DNA from: Okeania sp. SIO2B3
GTDB taxonomy: Bacteria; Cyanobacteriota; Cyanobacteriia; Cyanobacteriales; Microcoleaceae
NCBI RefSeq assembly: GCF_010672525.1
Contig: NZ_JAAHGH010000013.1
Location: forward strand, 62,001 to 126,000
Reading direction: 5' to 3'
DNA length: 64,000 nucleotides
The translations under genes were made by a program, and so were the position numbers. Of the stretch, positions 34,776 through 43,463 are shown piece by piece (within the stretch, counting starts at the first letter, position 1; each line of letters opens with the position of its first letter). The notes under the pieces were generated by a model, which did no database searches, was not told the origin of the DNA, and worked only from the letters and a program-made list of their open reading frames with translations.

Positions 34776-36503
34776 TTGAATTCAAAAATTATTGATATTT
34801 TATATTATTGTAGATCAAAATACAAAAGTGTGGAGAAAAGAGTGAGCATAAAAAATAACTATAATTATCAATCTCGTCAATCAGGAATATTTAAGTTTAT
34901 TATATTTAGCACAATCGCACTCATCCTCATTAGCTTAATGATATTTACTCCAGGAGCAGCATTAGTAGAATTTAAAAATTCTACAGCTCCAGTAGTTTTA
35001 GATGGGCGACCAATACTCAAAATTAGCAGTGCAGGAGAATATACTGCCCAGAAAAGAGCCGAATTAATTGAAAAAAAGTTATTAACCGCAGTTTCATCAT
35101 CAAAACCTATAGATTTAAAAGTTAAAACAGATGAAAAACTACCAACAATTTGGTTAAATGATGCCTATCTATTAACTGTTACTCAAAAAGATGTTTTTCC
35201 AGGAAGTAATCTAAAAGAGCAAACAGAAATTTGGGTAGAAAAAATTGAGGAATCAGTAAAAATATCCCAAAAAGAACGCTCTTTAAAATTTATGGGCAAG
35301 ACATTAACTAAAGTAGGATTAATTATTAATAGTGCCATAGTAATAAACTGGCTATTAAAATTAGTATGGCGAAAATATTTATATCAAGTTATATTGTTTA
35401 TTTTGGGAAATAATGGCATTTCTCATCCTGAAGAAAGCAAAAGTTTATCTATATTAATTAGTTTAAGTTTGCTAGTTACGAGAATAGCTTTATGGGTAGG
35501 AACAATTCTGTATATTACCAATAAATTTCCCCGAACTCGACAGTTTAGTTATCAGTTTACCGATACCTTAATTTCCACCTTTACTTCTCCGGTAATTCAT
35601 TTGGGAAATCAAACATATTCTGTACCCGATCTATTAATTTTAGTAGGTTTAGTCTGGGTATTAATAATTGGTGTTGGTGGAATAACTAATATTTTAAGAT
35701 CACGCATTTTACGAGTAACCGGAATTAACCGAGGCGCTCAAGAAGCGATCGCCACTATGACCAAATACAGTTTAATCACTATTGGAGCGATCGTATTATT
35801 GCAAGTATGGGGTTTAGACTTGAGTTCTATTACCTTGTTAGCGAGTGCGTTTGGCGTTGGTATTGGTTTAGGTTTCCAGGATATTGCTAAAAATTTTGGC
35901 AGTGGTTTAGTATTACTGTTTGAGCGACCGATACAGGTAGGCGACTTTGTAGAAATTGGAGAATATCAAGGTACAGTTGAACGCATTGGTGCCCGCAGTA
36001 CAATGATTAAAACTTTCGACCATGTGTCTATTATTGTACCTAACTCCCGGTTTTTGGAGGCGGAGCTAATAAATTGGGATCACGACCACCCAGTTTCTGC
36101 GTTGCGGTTACCAGTGGGAGTTGCTTACGGATCTAATGTAGACGCAGTACGTCAAGCTTTATTAGATGCAGCAGCAGCAGTTTACCCCGATGTATTATCG
36201 ATACCAGAACCACAGGTTTTGTTTATTGAGTTTGGAGATAGTTCTCTAAATTTCGAGTTACGAGTATGGACAGCGGAACCGAGCAAACAGGAAATTATTA
36301 GGAGTGACTTGTATTTTAAGATCGAGGCAATATTGCGGGAGCGTCAGATAGAAATTCCGTTTCCGCAACAAGATTTACATTTGCGGTCTGGGAATTTACC
36401 AATTGATTTATCCCCACGAATGGAAGCGATGTTGATGCAGTTTTTCCAGCAGGGAAGCAATGGCAAAAAAGTTAATTTGACTGGAAAGGAGGAGCAGAAT
36501 TAA
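34776..36503 (+). CDS. MscS-family mechanosensitive ion channel
   Basis: A 575-aa small-conductance-type channel protein. A hydrophobic N-terminal segment (IFSTIALILISLMIFTPGAA, residues about 41-60) acts as signal or anchor. An extracytoplasmic region to about residue 165 follows, with membrane segments near 185, 230, 285 and 335. The pore helix and MscS core are around residues 345-385 (SSITLLASAFGVGIGLGFQDI then AKNFGSGLVLLFERPIQVGD, here quoted in parts), with the beta-domain motif VGDFVEIGEYQGTVERIGAR and VPNSRFLEAELINWD. The cytoplasmic alpha/beta domain follows (VGVAYGSNVDAVRQALLDAA). It releases osmolytes on hypo-osmotic shock. Start choice is uncertain; an internal GTG near residue 24 is possible. 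No operon partner. Confidence 0.9.
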   Translation: MNSKIIDILYYCRSKYKSVEKRVSIKNNYNYQSRQSGIFKFIIFSTIALILISLMIFTPGAALVEFKNSTAPVVLDGRPILKISSAGEYTAQKRAELIEKKLLTAVSSSKPIDLKVKTDEKLPTIWLNDAYLLTVTQKDVFPGSNLKEQTEIWVEKIEESVKISQKERSLKFMGKTLTKVGLIINSAIVINWLLKLVWRKYLYQVILFILGNNGISHPEESKSLSILISLSLLVTRIALWVGTILYITNKFPRTRQFSYQFTDTLISTFTSPVIHLGNQTYSVPDLLILVGLVWVLIIGVGGITNILRSRILRVTGINRGAQEAIATMTKYSLITIGAIVLLQVWGLDLSSITLLASAFGVGIGLGFQDIAKNFGSGLVLLFERPIQVGDFVEIGEYQGTVERIGARSTMIKTFDHVSIIVPNSRFLEAELINWDHDHPVSALRLPVGVAYGSNVDAVRQALLDAAAAVYPDVLSIPEPQVLFIEFGDSSLNFELRVWTAEPSKQEIIRSDLYFKIEAILRERQIEIPFPQQDLHLRSGNLPIDLSPRMEAMLMQFFQQGSNGKKVNLTGKEEQN

Positions 36504-36594
36504 TACCAAATTTGCGGAAGGAAGGCAGAAGGCAAAAGGTTTTTTCCCATTGCTACCTTAATTTTATACACAAACGATGCTACCGGACATGATA

Positions 36595-36631
<37 letters not shown>

Positions 36632-36769
36632 AATAAAGAAGAAGGAAGAGGAGAAGAAGGACAAAGTTTTTTGCCCACGCTCCTATCCGGACATGATGTA
36701 AATGGCGATCGCCTGTTTTTGACTGTCTATTTTTCACCTTGGCGGAGCAAGTGCAGCAGCTACTATATT

Positions 36770-36863
36770 AGGACTGACGCACCTGCAACGTATTTTCATC
36801 CTAAGTGACCGACAGGGAAGCAATCTCAAATCCTAGTTTTTCGTACCTCATGGGCAAGTCCTG
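36770..36863 (-). repeat. Family A1 element, inverse orientation
   Basis: AGGACTGACGCACCTGCAAC at the left and CAAGTCCTG at the right; the interior (GGGAAGCAATCTCAAATCC, AGTTTTTCGTACCTCATG) is the reverse complement of 14622-14715. Confidence 0.85.
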
Positions 36864-36903
36864 ATGTTTGCTAAAGGGCAAAAATAGGGTAGCGAGAGAG
36901 ACC

Positions 36904-37074
36904 TCAATCGTTGTCGATCATGTGGACATCTTTTGCGCAGACGCCAGTGTATGTCACTAGGACATCAGCATCGAGCTTGGCCAGTGGTTTGGGTGTGTAT
37001 TTGTAGTGCTGTACTTTAGCTTTAGGTTCTAATGCTGCCATAGAGGCGATCTGTTCGGGAATTTGATTGGGCAT
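36904..37074 (-). pseudogene. 5' remnant of a zinc-type alcohol dehydrogenase gene
   Basis: From the ATG at 37074 the frame reads MPNQIPEQIASMAALEPKAK, then VQHYKYTPKPLAKLDADVLV, TYTGVCAKDVHMIDND and a stop. This is the N-terminus of NAD(P)-dependent medium-chain alcohol dehydrogenases (the first zinc ligand Cys lies in VC-x-x-DVHMIDNDW). The stop TGA sits where the family has Trp, and the ~290 remaining residues are absent. The frame extends upstream to 37188 with a hydrophobic stretch unlike the family. Remnant, not functional. Confidence 0.7.
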
Positions 37075-37200
37075 ACAGATGGAACCGGAATTTTTATAGA
37101 TGGTTTGTGTATCAATGTGTAGAAAAAGAAGAAATAATAGATAGCAAAATGGAATTGAATAAAGAAATAGGAGTTGCTCAAACACCACTATCAGGTTTTA

Positions 37201-37509
37201 TTATATGTGCCTAAACTTGTAAATCTTAGAAAAAACAGTTGATGCTCCAGGCAGATAAGTTATCAGTAATAAAGGCCAGAGAATAGGTAAGCACCATAAA
37301 ATTTCCCGTACAGCAAATAACCCTTTTCTTGTTGCACCGTTGGGTAGTAAAATATGCAATTCTCCGCGACATTCCTCAAGTAAAATGTGCGAATGGGTTC
37401 GGGACAAGTTTTGCCATCGTACTTCTAGATCGCTATAGTTAAGACGTTTGAGCCAGTCAAAATAACAGAAGAACGTGATTAAACTAAATATAATGGGGAG
37501 ACAAACCAT
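37201..37509 (-). pseudogene. DCC/DUF393 domain, 3' part of a broken HTTM-DCC gene
   Basis: The frame encodes most of a DCC (DUF393) thiol-disulfide-oxidoreductase-like domain: FCYFDWLKRLNYSDLEVRW, EECRGELHILLPNGATRKGL, FAVREILWCLPILWPLLLIT, YLPGASTVFSKIYKF. The beginning of the domain, including the D-G-x-C-x-x-C redox motif, is in the other frame at the end of the upstream gene (LYDGLSPHYI), so a frameshift near 37490 separates them. Both Cys of the motif are changed (to Ser and Tyr). It could still be translated from ATG 37509 as a separate chain, but without the redox motif. Confidence 0.65.
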
Positions 37510-38512
37510 CGTAGAGAATCTCTAGTTTATTCTGATTTTGGGAAAACTTTTGACGGCGCGAGAAACTGTTTATAATTGATGTCCAGGGAATAAAAACTGA
37601 ATAAATCGCAATGTATTGGAAAAATGGTGCTGCCTGAGCTAAATATATTCCAGTGTGGAAAGCTGTCCCCATAGGAATATAAACCCAGACTAACCTCGGA
37701 AAAATTAGCACTAGGAAGAAAGTAACTTCAAATAAAATTGCTACATAGGAAAATATTAAGGCTAATATATATTTTTGACCCAACCATATTCCTAAAGGTC
37801 TATCCCATGTTAGTGCATCACTGAGTAAGTAGGTTTGAAGAGTATAGCCATTCAACCATTCTAGTCCTCCAGCTGACAACTTGGCAAATCCTGCACTGAA
37901 ATATACAAAAGCAAACATCCACCAAAGCAAAATAATTGGCCATCTCGCAAAAATACTTTGCTCTTCTGTAAGATGAAAGGTGGTAAAATTTTTATTCTTA
38001 ATATTTAGTTTTATTCTTTCTCCTAGATCGTCAATAGATAAAACCCTACCTGCAGGACTTAAAGCAAGTATTAAAAGTGCTATCATCATTAAAGCATCTG
38101 GATGATGGAATCTGCCAAAGGAGTAAACATAAGCTTGGAGAAATAAATTACCTACAGCAAAAACTATCAAACTAAAGTTAGTCTTAAATCCAAATAAAGA
38201 AAAAAAGCCAGCAATAATGGTTAACCAAAATAGACTGATTAAAAACCAATCTGGTGGAGGAGTATTTAAACCGAAGGGCAAACTTAAAAGTTTGACTATC
38301 AATGTAGGATTATATTTTGCACCAGGACGGTTAGCTCTCTCAAGTATTTGACCTAAGAAGTCATTCTGCAAAATAATTTGATTTAGTTGAAAAGCAATTA
38401 TTATAATCCGACATATTGCTAAATTCAGTAGCGGAGATGGTTGAAACCAGTATGACTCCCAAATTCTCCCAAGTTGATTTAAGTTTCTAGAAAGATTTAT
38501 AGATAAAATCAT
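37484..38512 (-). CDS. HTTM-like multi-pass membrane protein (truncated at its DCC domain)
   Basis: A 342-aa integral membrane protein with about seven hydrophobic helices, related to HTTM / vitamin-K-dependent carboxylase-like domains: LLNLAICRIIIIAFQLNQII, GRFHHPDALMMIALLILALS, WPIILLWWMFAFVYFSAGFA, KLSAGGLEWLNGYTLQTYLL, FHTGIYLAQAAPFFQYIAIY. The C-terminus NKLEILYDGLSPHYI is the first strand and motif of a DCC domain, then a stop; the rest of the domain is in the next frame (37201-37509). The start is 12 bp after the preceding gene, so the three frames form one cluster. The role of HTTM-DCC proteins is unknown. Probably decaying or converted to a shorter protein. Confidence 0.68.
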   Translation of the reverse strand: MILSINLSRNLNQLGRIWESYWFQPSPLLNLAICRIIIIAFQLNQIILQNDFLGQILERANRPGAKYNPTLIVKLLSLPFGLNTPPPDWFLISLFWLTIIAGFFSLFGFKTNFSLIVFAVGNLFLQAYVYSFGRFHHPDALMMIALLILALSPAGRVLSIDDLGERIKLNIKNKNFTTFHLTEEQSIFARWPIILLWWMFAFVYFSAGFAKLSAGGLEWLNGYTLQTYLLSDALTWDRPLGIWLGQKYILALIFSYVAILFEVTFFLVLIFPRLVWVYIPMGTAFHTGIYLAQAAPFFQYIAIYSVFIPWTSIINSFSRRQKFSQNQNKLEILYDGLSPHYI

Positions 38513-38523
38513 TTTATTTGCCT

Positions 38524-39006
38524 CTAAAATTTAATGTATTCTGTTGTTTTGTTCTGAGGTTTTATTCCTTCTTTTGAAATAACAAAAGACTGCTTTTCGA
38601 GACGTATACCTATCAATTTTTTGTTATATTGTTTTTGATATATATCGACAAATTCATTAATCACTTTGTTTTTTTTGCTTCTGATAGCCGGAAGATAAAA
38701 TCTTCTAAACCAATAAGGGCTTAAATTAGCATCGCGTATGTTGAGATTTTGATTAGTGATAGAAACTTCACTTAAATCTTCTAAAATTCCAAATACATTT
38801 AATTGAGTAACTAGAGAGCCTGGTTGTTTAGCTCCTTTGTACATGGGGTATGATAAAAAAGGATATAGATAAGGGTCGCAGGGCATTTTGAAAAAGCAAA
38901 AGATTCTCAAAGCAGTTAGAGCTTGAAGAATGAGAAAAGTTACAATGACGAGAGATGCTATTGGGATTGATATTAAACTGAAATTTAATTGAGATTTATT
39001 TAACAT
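38524..39006 (-). CDS. Single-pass membrane protein of unknown function, upstream of the HTTM gene
   Basis: A 160-aa protein with one N-terminal membrane segment (LISIPIASLVIVTFLILQAL, residues about 11-30). A soluble part follows with CDPYLYPFLSYPMYKGAKQP, NLSPYWFRRFYLPAIRS and a basic C-terminus. The layout suggests an extracytoplasmic domain. It lies 11 bp before the HTTM-like gene on the same strand and is probably co-translated with it, so a joint role is likely. The family is not recognised. Confidence 0.6.
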   Translation of the reverse strand: MLNKSQLNFSLISIPIASLVIVTFLILQALTALRIFCFFKMPCDPYLYPFLSYPMYKGAKQPGSLVTQLNVFGILEDLSEVSITNQNLNIRDANLSPYWFRRFYLPAIRSKKNKVINEFVDIYQKQYNKKLIGIRLEKQSFVISKEGIKPQNKTTEYIKF

Positions 39007-39237
39007 AATACTAAAATGTTTAATTAATTTATTTCATTTTTACGCTAATTAATCAAGAAGATCGAGAGAATACAAATTATAGTCATTCTTAATAAGATTA
39101 GGATACTTTTTTAGCTGAAATTCTTTCAAGGCAAGAAACCCTTGTCTTAATCTTAACTGGAATAACAATAGCAGATGTGAATAAGTAATTTTATAACGTT
39201 TCTCAAGTTACTGAGGTACAGTGTTGATTTCATTAAT

Positions 39238-39441
39238 TAGATAATGGATAATTGATAATTACCTCGGGTTTTAACCGCTACGGAATTGAATATAAGGAAT
39301 ATTTTCTTTTCTTGGTCTCATGGATATGGCGCAGGTTTCGGAGCCATCTCTCGACCGCTTTTTTTCCCTTAAAAGGGGAGACTTTAAGGCGCGAATTATT
39401 TAATTATTAATTATTAATTATTAATTATTAATTATTCGGTA
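39238..39441 (+). repeat. Family B element
   Basis: GATAATGGATAATTGATAAT, then TTACCTCGGGTTTTAACCG, a middle with CTTGGTCTCATGGATATGGC, GGGGAGACTTTAAGGCGCG, an AATTATT heptamer array and ATTATTCGGTAA at 39441. It is followed directly by family-F-like pieces (TAAGCATTCAGCTATTAGC at 39441 and a GTTTGCGCAGCATTCCGGAG small repeat at 39607). The short frame 39482-39673 within them is rejected. Confidence 0.75.
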
Positions 39442-39842
39442 AGCATTCAGCTATTAGCGGTCAGCTATTCCTACGGAATACTTACGCAAACAGCTTTTTA
39501 ATGAATGAATGAAGTAAGCATTTGCTTAACTTCTCAGCATTTTTAAACAAAGAGTTGAAGCACAAGAACAGCAAGCTTAAATAGTACACTAAAGGTAATA
39601 AAGCTGTTTGCGCAGCATTCCGGAGGAAATGCTTAGGTGTTGATTTACTTTGCTTTGTAACGTTCCTGTCCACTAGGATGCCACCTCGGTAAGATGATCA
39701 TAGTCAGTGTAGTCAGAGCTGAGTAATAATTATTAAGCGCATTGTTACAGAGAAATAGTATTAGTTATAAATCAAATATTCTTGTAGGAAACTTCCTTCT
39801 TCTTCCCTCAACCAAACTCCCCAATCTTTATACTATTAATTT

Positions 39843-40050
39843 GTAAGCATTTCCTGCAGAATGCTGCGCAAACAGCTATTAGCTTCAGCTCTCAGCTCTT
39901 ATGAGGGAGTTTAAATGAATATAGACTGTTTTAGCTGGCTTTTGTAGTAAGATTTAATTCTGACTCAGTTAGTAAAGCTTTTATCTCAAACTAAAAACAA
40001 TAGCTGATAGCTGATAGCTGATAGCTGATAGCTGAAGGTTAAATGCTTAC
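39843..40050 (+). repeat. Family F element
   Basis: Starts GTAAGCATTTCCTGCAGAAT and ends AAATGCTTAC. Inside: GCTGCGCAAACAGCTATTAG, GACTGTTTTAGCTGGC, AGTAAAGCTTTTATC and an AGCTGAT heptamer array. Other copies: 41047-41170 (truncated), 42039-42219, 60275-60462. It ends 6 bp after the stop codon of the parvulin gene (read on its strand). Confidence 0.85.
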
Positions 40051-40056
40051 GTTAAT

Positions 40057-40821
40057 TTAATCATTAACATGAAGAGTAATTTTGTTATCTTGAAGTTTCT
40101 CTGATATCCAACGCTCAAATAATTCACCGTCTAATTTTTTCCTAATTTCAGGATTATCTAAAGAAGCACCTTGTAACTGCTCTAACCTAAATAAACTCCA
40201 ATACTTATTAGTCTGAAATGGTCCTAAAATATCGCCAGGATTAGCTGAATTAATAGTATTTCTCAAATCTTCTGGCAAACTACTTAAACTAACAGCACCC
40301 ATAATACCATTAAAATTTTTATCATTTGTCACTGAATATTCCTTAGCTAAATCTTCAAACCTGCCTCCTTCTTCCACAATTTTTCGACGCAAAGCATCTG
40401 CTAATTCTTTATCTTCCACGACAATTCTAGATAAAATCACATAATCTAGACCTGCTTTCCTTTCATTAAAATATGCTTCTATTTTTTCTGCAGTAATAGA
40501 ATCTCTTAATTGCTTTAGTTTAAAAGAATTTTCTATCTGTGATTCTAAAGCATTATAGTTAATTCGATTTTGTTGTAACCATTCTTGAAATTTTTGTTGG
40601 TCTTCCAGCTTTCTTTGCAATCTAAAATCAATCATAGCCTGTTGAATAACTGCTGGACTTACATTAATATCTTCCCTAGATTGCATTTCTTTTTCTATCA
40701 CATATTGACGGACAATTTCTGTGACAAAAGACTGTAATTTCCCAGATGCTTGTAAATATCTTAAACCTTGTCCCCAAGATAATTGTTCTTCACCTATAGT
40801 TAATAGTGGTTTAGATTCCAT
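40057..40821 (-). CDS. Parvulin-type peptidyl-prolyl cis-trans isomerase
   Basis: A 254-aa protein. Residues about 1-120 are a helical SurA-like N-terminal chaperone region (FVTEIVRQYVIEKEMQSRED, VIQQAMIDFRLQRKLEDQQK). Residues about 128-215 are a PpiC/parvulin domain (YVILSRIVVEDKELADALRR, GGRFEDLAKEYSVTNDKNFN, GAVSLSSLPEDLRNTI, NPGDILGPFQTNKYWSLFRL). It has no signal peptide, so it is cytoplasmic unless exported otherwise; cyanobacteria have several such proteins near secretion genes. Here it stands alone between repeats. It would catalyse proline isomerisation and help folding; clients are unknown. Confidence 0.85.
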   Translation of the reverse strand: MESKPLLTIGEEQLSWGQGLRYLQASGKLQSFVTEIVRQYVIEKEMQSREDINVSPAVIQQAMIDFRLQRKLEDQQKFQEWLQQNRINYNALESQIENSFKLKQLRDSITAEKIEAYFNERKAGLDYVILSRIVVEDKELADALRRKIVEEGGRFEDLAKEYSVTNDKNFNGIMGAVSLSSLPEDLRNTINSANPGDILGPFQTNKYWSLFRLEQLQGASLDNPEIRKKLDGELFERWISEKLQDNKITLHVND

Positions 40822-40927
40822 TTTTAATATTCCTTTCTTTAGATAATCTTACTCCAGACTTTAGTCTATCCCAACCAATCATTTTTTGAATCTGCTTTTA
40901 CTAAATCTTTAACTGAATTTTCTTGAA

Positions 40928-40974
40928 GAAGGAAGAAGGAAGAAGAAAGAAGAAAGAAGAAAGAAGAAAGAAGG
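40928..40974. repeat. AAGAAAG-type heptamer array
   Basis: Six or so imperfect 7-bp units (GAAGAAA/GAAGGAA) upstream of the parvulin gene. A similar array is at 45713-45753. Confidence 0.75.
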
Positions 40975-41046
40975 AAAGACCGAAGGACTGAAAAAGTGGA
41001 TGGCCATAGTCAACGACCGACCACTTCCTGTCTACAAAACCCAAGG

Positions 41047-41170
41047 AATAGACTGTTTTAGCCAGTTTTTGTAGTAAGATTTAACTCTGACTTAATTAGT
41101 AAAGCTTTTATCTAAAACTAAAAACAATAGCTGATAGCTGATAGCTGATAGCTGACGGCTGAATGCTTAC
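41047..41170 (+). repeat. Truncated family F element overlapping a gene end
   Basis: The right two thirds of F (GACTGTTTTAGCCAGTTTTT, AGTAAAGCTTTTATCTAAAA, three AGCTGAT units, GCTGAATGCTTAC). Its right end, 41108-41170, is read as the last codons and stop of the DUF92 gene. Confidence 0.85.
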
Positions 41171-41953
41171 TAGAGCATAATACCAAACTATAGCTAATAA
41201 AATTGCAGCGATCGCCCCGATTAAAGTATTGATAATATTTACTATTTCATTGGTTAACCATTCAAACCGAGATTGTACAGTTGCCCCAATCACACTTTCT
41301 AAATTAGTAGCAATAAAAGCTGCAACAACACAAAAAGCTATTCCTGTCAAGTCAATTAAACCTACAGACCAACCAACCAGAGCGATCGCCACGGAAGCTA
41401 CAATACCAGCTAAAGTCCCCTCTAAACTCACAGCACCCTCGGTTCCTCGTGGTACTGGTTGTAGAGTTGTAATTAAAAAAGTTCGTTTACCATAAGCTTT
41501 TCCTACTTCACTAGCACAAGTATCAGAAAGCTTGGTGCTAAAACTAGCCACATAACCCAACATTAGCAGAAATGGTAAATTCTCTATGGGAGGATGATTT
41601 GGGTACAACAGACTAATAACCCAAACTCCCACAGCACAGATAGCAGCAGTCAGAGCTGAACCCCAAACATTTTCTGGCCCTCTAGCCCCTTCTCGTTTTT
41701 CTGCAATTCCTGCTGCCTGCTTTTGGGCCATTCCAATGCGAGTAACACCAGAGCCTACTAAAAAATAAAAGGCCACCACTAGATATCCAGGCCAACCCAA
41801 ACTACCCCAAATTATTACTCCTAATATCCAAGCATGAAGTATTCCTGCTGGGGTTAACAATTTTTTAGGGGCAAAATAAAGGAGACTGAGTAAGATAGTA
41901 TTTAAGTTGATAGCTATTAGCCAGGGATTTATAGAATTAATTGCAGAAAACAT
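41108..41953 (-). CDS. DUF92 / phytyl-phosphate kinase-like membrane protein (VTE6-like)
   Basis: A 281-aa multi-pass protein of the DUF92 (TIGR00297) family, whose plant member VTE6 phosphorylates phytyl phosphate for tocopherol synthesis. Motifs: LTPAGILHAWILGVIIWGSL, GSGVTRIGMAQKQAAGIAEK, ARGPENVWGSALTAAICAVG, SFSTKLSDTCASEVGKAYGK, PRGTEGAVSLEGTLAGIVAS and NLESVIGATVQSRFEWLTNE. The conserved part ends at about residue 262 (AIVWYYALV). The remaining SIQPSAISYQLSAIVFSFR is encoded by family F repeat DNA (AGCTGAT units), so the natural C-terminus has been replaced by a repeat-derived tail that also supplies the stop. Probably still functional. Confidence 0.85.
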   Translation of the reverse strand: MFSAINSINPWLIAINLNTILLSLLYFAPKKLLTPAGILHAWILGVIIWGSLGWPGYLVVAFYFLVGSGVTRIGMAQKQAAGIAEKREGARGPENVWGSALTAAICAVGVWVISLLYPNHPPIENLPFLLMLGYVASFSTKLSDTCASEVGKAYGKRTFLITTLQPVPRGTEGAVSLEGTLAGIVASVAIALVGWSVGLIDLTGIAFCVVAAFIATNLESVIGATVQSRFEWLTNEIVNIINTLIGAIAAILLAIVWYYALVSIQPSAISYQLSAIVFSFR

Positions 41954-42038
41954 AGTATCTACTCATTGGAAACATCTATTTTAATTTTAACTTGAAGAAA
42001 GAAAGAAGAGTATGGAAAAAAAGCAAGGGTAAAACACA

Positions 42039-42219
42039 TAAGCATTTCTTGCGGAATGCTGCGCAAACAGCTATTAGCTGTCAGCTCTTAGCTCTTATGA
42101 GGGGATTTTAATATATAGACTTTAAAGCCAGCTAGAGAGCGTAAAATTTAATTCTCACTCAATTAGCAAAGCTTTTATCTAGAACTAAAAAAAGCAATAG
42201 CTGACGGCTGAATGCTTAC
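42039..42219 (+). repeat. Family F element
   Basis: ATAAGCATTTCTTGCGGAAT at the left, AATGCTTAC at the right, with GCTGCGCAAACAGCTATTAG and GCAAAGCTTTTATCTAGAAC inside. It lies between the divergent DUF92 and VOC genes. Confidence 0.83.
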
Positions 42220-42342
42220 AAAACATCCCCAACTTCTTAAAGAAACTCAAATCCAAAACTGAATACTTCTTCTTCCTTTTTGTTTAAATTTTATCAGATG
42301 TTTTTAGTCAAAAATATATTGATCGATTACTAGGAATTAAAC

Positions 42343-42780
42343 ATGAATCAAGTTCTTTTTCACTTAGCTTTTCCCGTTAATGATATTGCTCAAACAAAAG
42401 ATTTTTATGCTGATGGTTTGGGTTGTGAAGTTGGTAGAGAATCTTCAAATTCTGTTATTTTAAATCTTTACGGTAATCAAATAGTTGCTCATGTTGCTAA
42501 AGAAACTGTAGAACCACAAAAAGGAATTTATCCGAGACATTTTGGTTTGGTTTTTACTCTAGAAAGTGACTGGGAAGCTTTGTTGGAACGTGCCGAAAAA
42601 AATAATTTGAAATTTTATCAACAACCTAAGCGACGATTTACAAATTCTCCTTTGGAACATCGTACTTTTTTCTTAGAAGACCCGTTCCATAATTTGCTAG
42701 AGTTCAAATATTATTGTCATTCAGAAGCAATTTTTGGCTGCAATGAACATCAAAAAGTTGGCGATGCTGTAGCAGTTTAA
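42343..42780 (+). CDS. VOC superfamily (glyoxalase/dioxygenase-like) protein
   Basis: A 145-aa two-repeat beta-alpha-beta-beta-beta protein. Residues 3-60 (VLFHLAFPVNDIAQTKDFYA, DGLGCEVGRESSNSVILNLY) and 61-130 (HFGLVFTLESDWEALLERAE, EHRTFFLEDPFHNLLEFKYY) are the two modules. Candidate metal ligands are H7, H66 and E122 (FKYY preceded by LLE), the usual H/H/E pattern. The family includes glyoxalases, ring-cleaving dioxygenases and antibiotic-resistance proteins, so the reaction cannot be assigned. Many cyanobacterial relatives of this exact form are annotated only as VOC. Single gene. Confidence 0.82.
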   Translation: MNQVLFHLAFPVNDIAQTKDFYADGLGCEVGRESSNSVILNLYGNQIVAHVAKETVEPQKGIYPRHFGLVFTLESDWEALLERAEKNNLKFYQQPKRRFTNSPLEHRTFFLEDPFHNLLEFKYYCHSEAIFGCNEHQKVGDAVAV

Positions 42781-42885
42781 ATTAGTCTAGTTGTTAGATA
42801 TGAGAAAGCTCTCAAAAATAGACTTATTGTAAGAAGCATTCAGCCGTCAGCCATTAGCTATCAGCCATTAATTTTGGGCAAGTTC

Positions 42886-42937
42886 ATTAATTGATAATGG
42901 ATAATGGATAATTGATAATTACCTCGGGTTTTAACCG
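42886..42937 (+). repeat. Family B end fragment
   Basis: GATAATGGATAATGGATAAT, then TTGATAATTACCTCGGGTTT and TAACCG, as at 39242. A small F-like fragment (AGCATTCAGCCGTCAGCC) lies before it at 42836. No complete element. Confidence 0.7.
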
Positions 42938-43055
42938 TGTATTAGAATTTGTTTCTGGAGATTGTACTGAATAAAGAGACAAAACTCCACCAACAATATC
43001 GGATTTTCAAGAGTATAAAAAAATCGGTAAGTTTTGGGTTGATTAATGAGGGATT

Positions 43056-43361
43056 AGGATTCCATTTTACGGCATTTATGAAGTTAAAAAAGCTGCTGTA
43101 GAATTATATAGTTTGGCTTCTAATTATTATGAATTTGTAGAGGCTAATGAAAGGGATCATTTTCCTATTCCACAGTTAGGTATTGAATTAGGAATTTGGC
43201 ATGGGAGGTATAATCATATGGAATTACATTGGTTGCGTCGGTGGGATAATCAAGGTAATTTATTATTGACTGGTGAAGAACTTGCTCAACAAAAATATCA
43301 ACGTGCTGAGAGATTAGCAGAAAAATTACGTCAAATGGGAATAAATCCAGACCAAGAATAA
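43056..43361 (+). pseudogene. 3' remnant of a Uma2 (DUF820) gene
   Basis: The reading frame is open from about 43056 and gives RIPFYGIYEVKKAAVELYSL then ASNYYEFVEANERDHFPIPQ, LGIELGIWHGRYNHMELHWL and a C-terminal QQKYQRAERLAEKLRQMGIN. This is the C-terminal third of a Uma2 protein, with the typical GIELGIWxGxY...WLRWxDxxG ending and coiled tail. The catalytic core (E-I-x-S-P-x region) is missing, and upstream DNA has stops. An ATG at 43113 could start an 82-aa fragment, but function is unlikely. Confidence 0.8.
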
Positions 43362-43463
43362 AGGTAAGAAATATATAAATTATTTAGAGCGATCGCTTAC
43401 TTTTTCTCTAGGAATATAGTGAATAAGCAAATACATCTTTTCAGAAATTTCCTGGTACTAAAA

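Noticed and set aside
39482-39673. 63-aa minus-strand frame
   Set aside because: Made of repeat F/small-repeat DNA, no ribosome-binding site or fold pattern.
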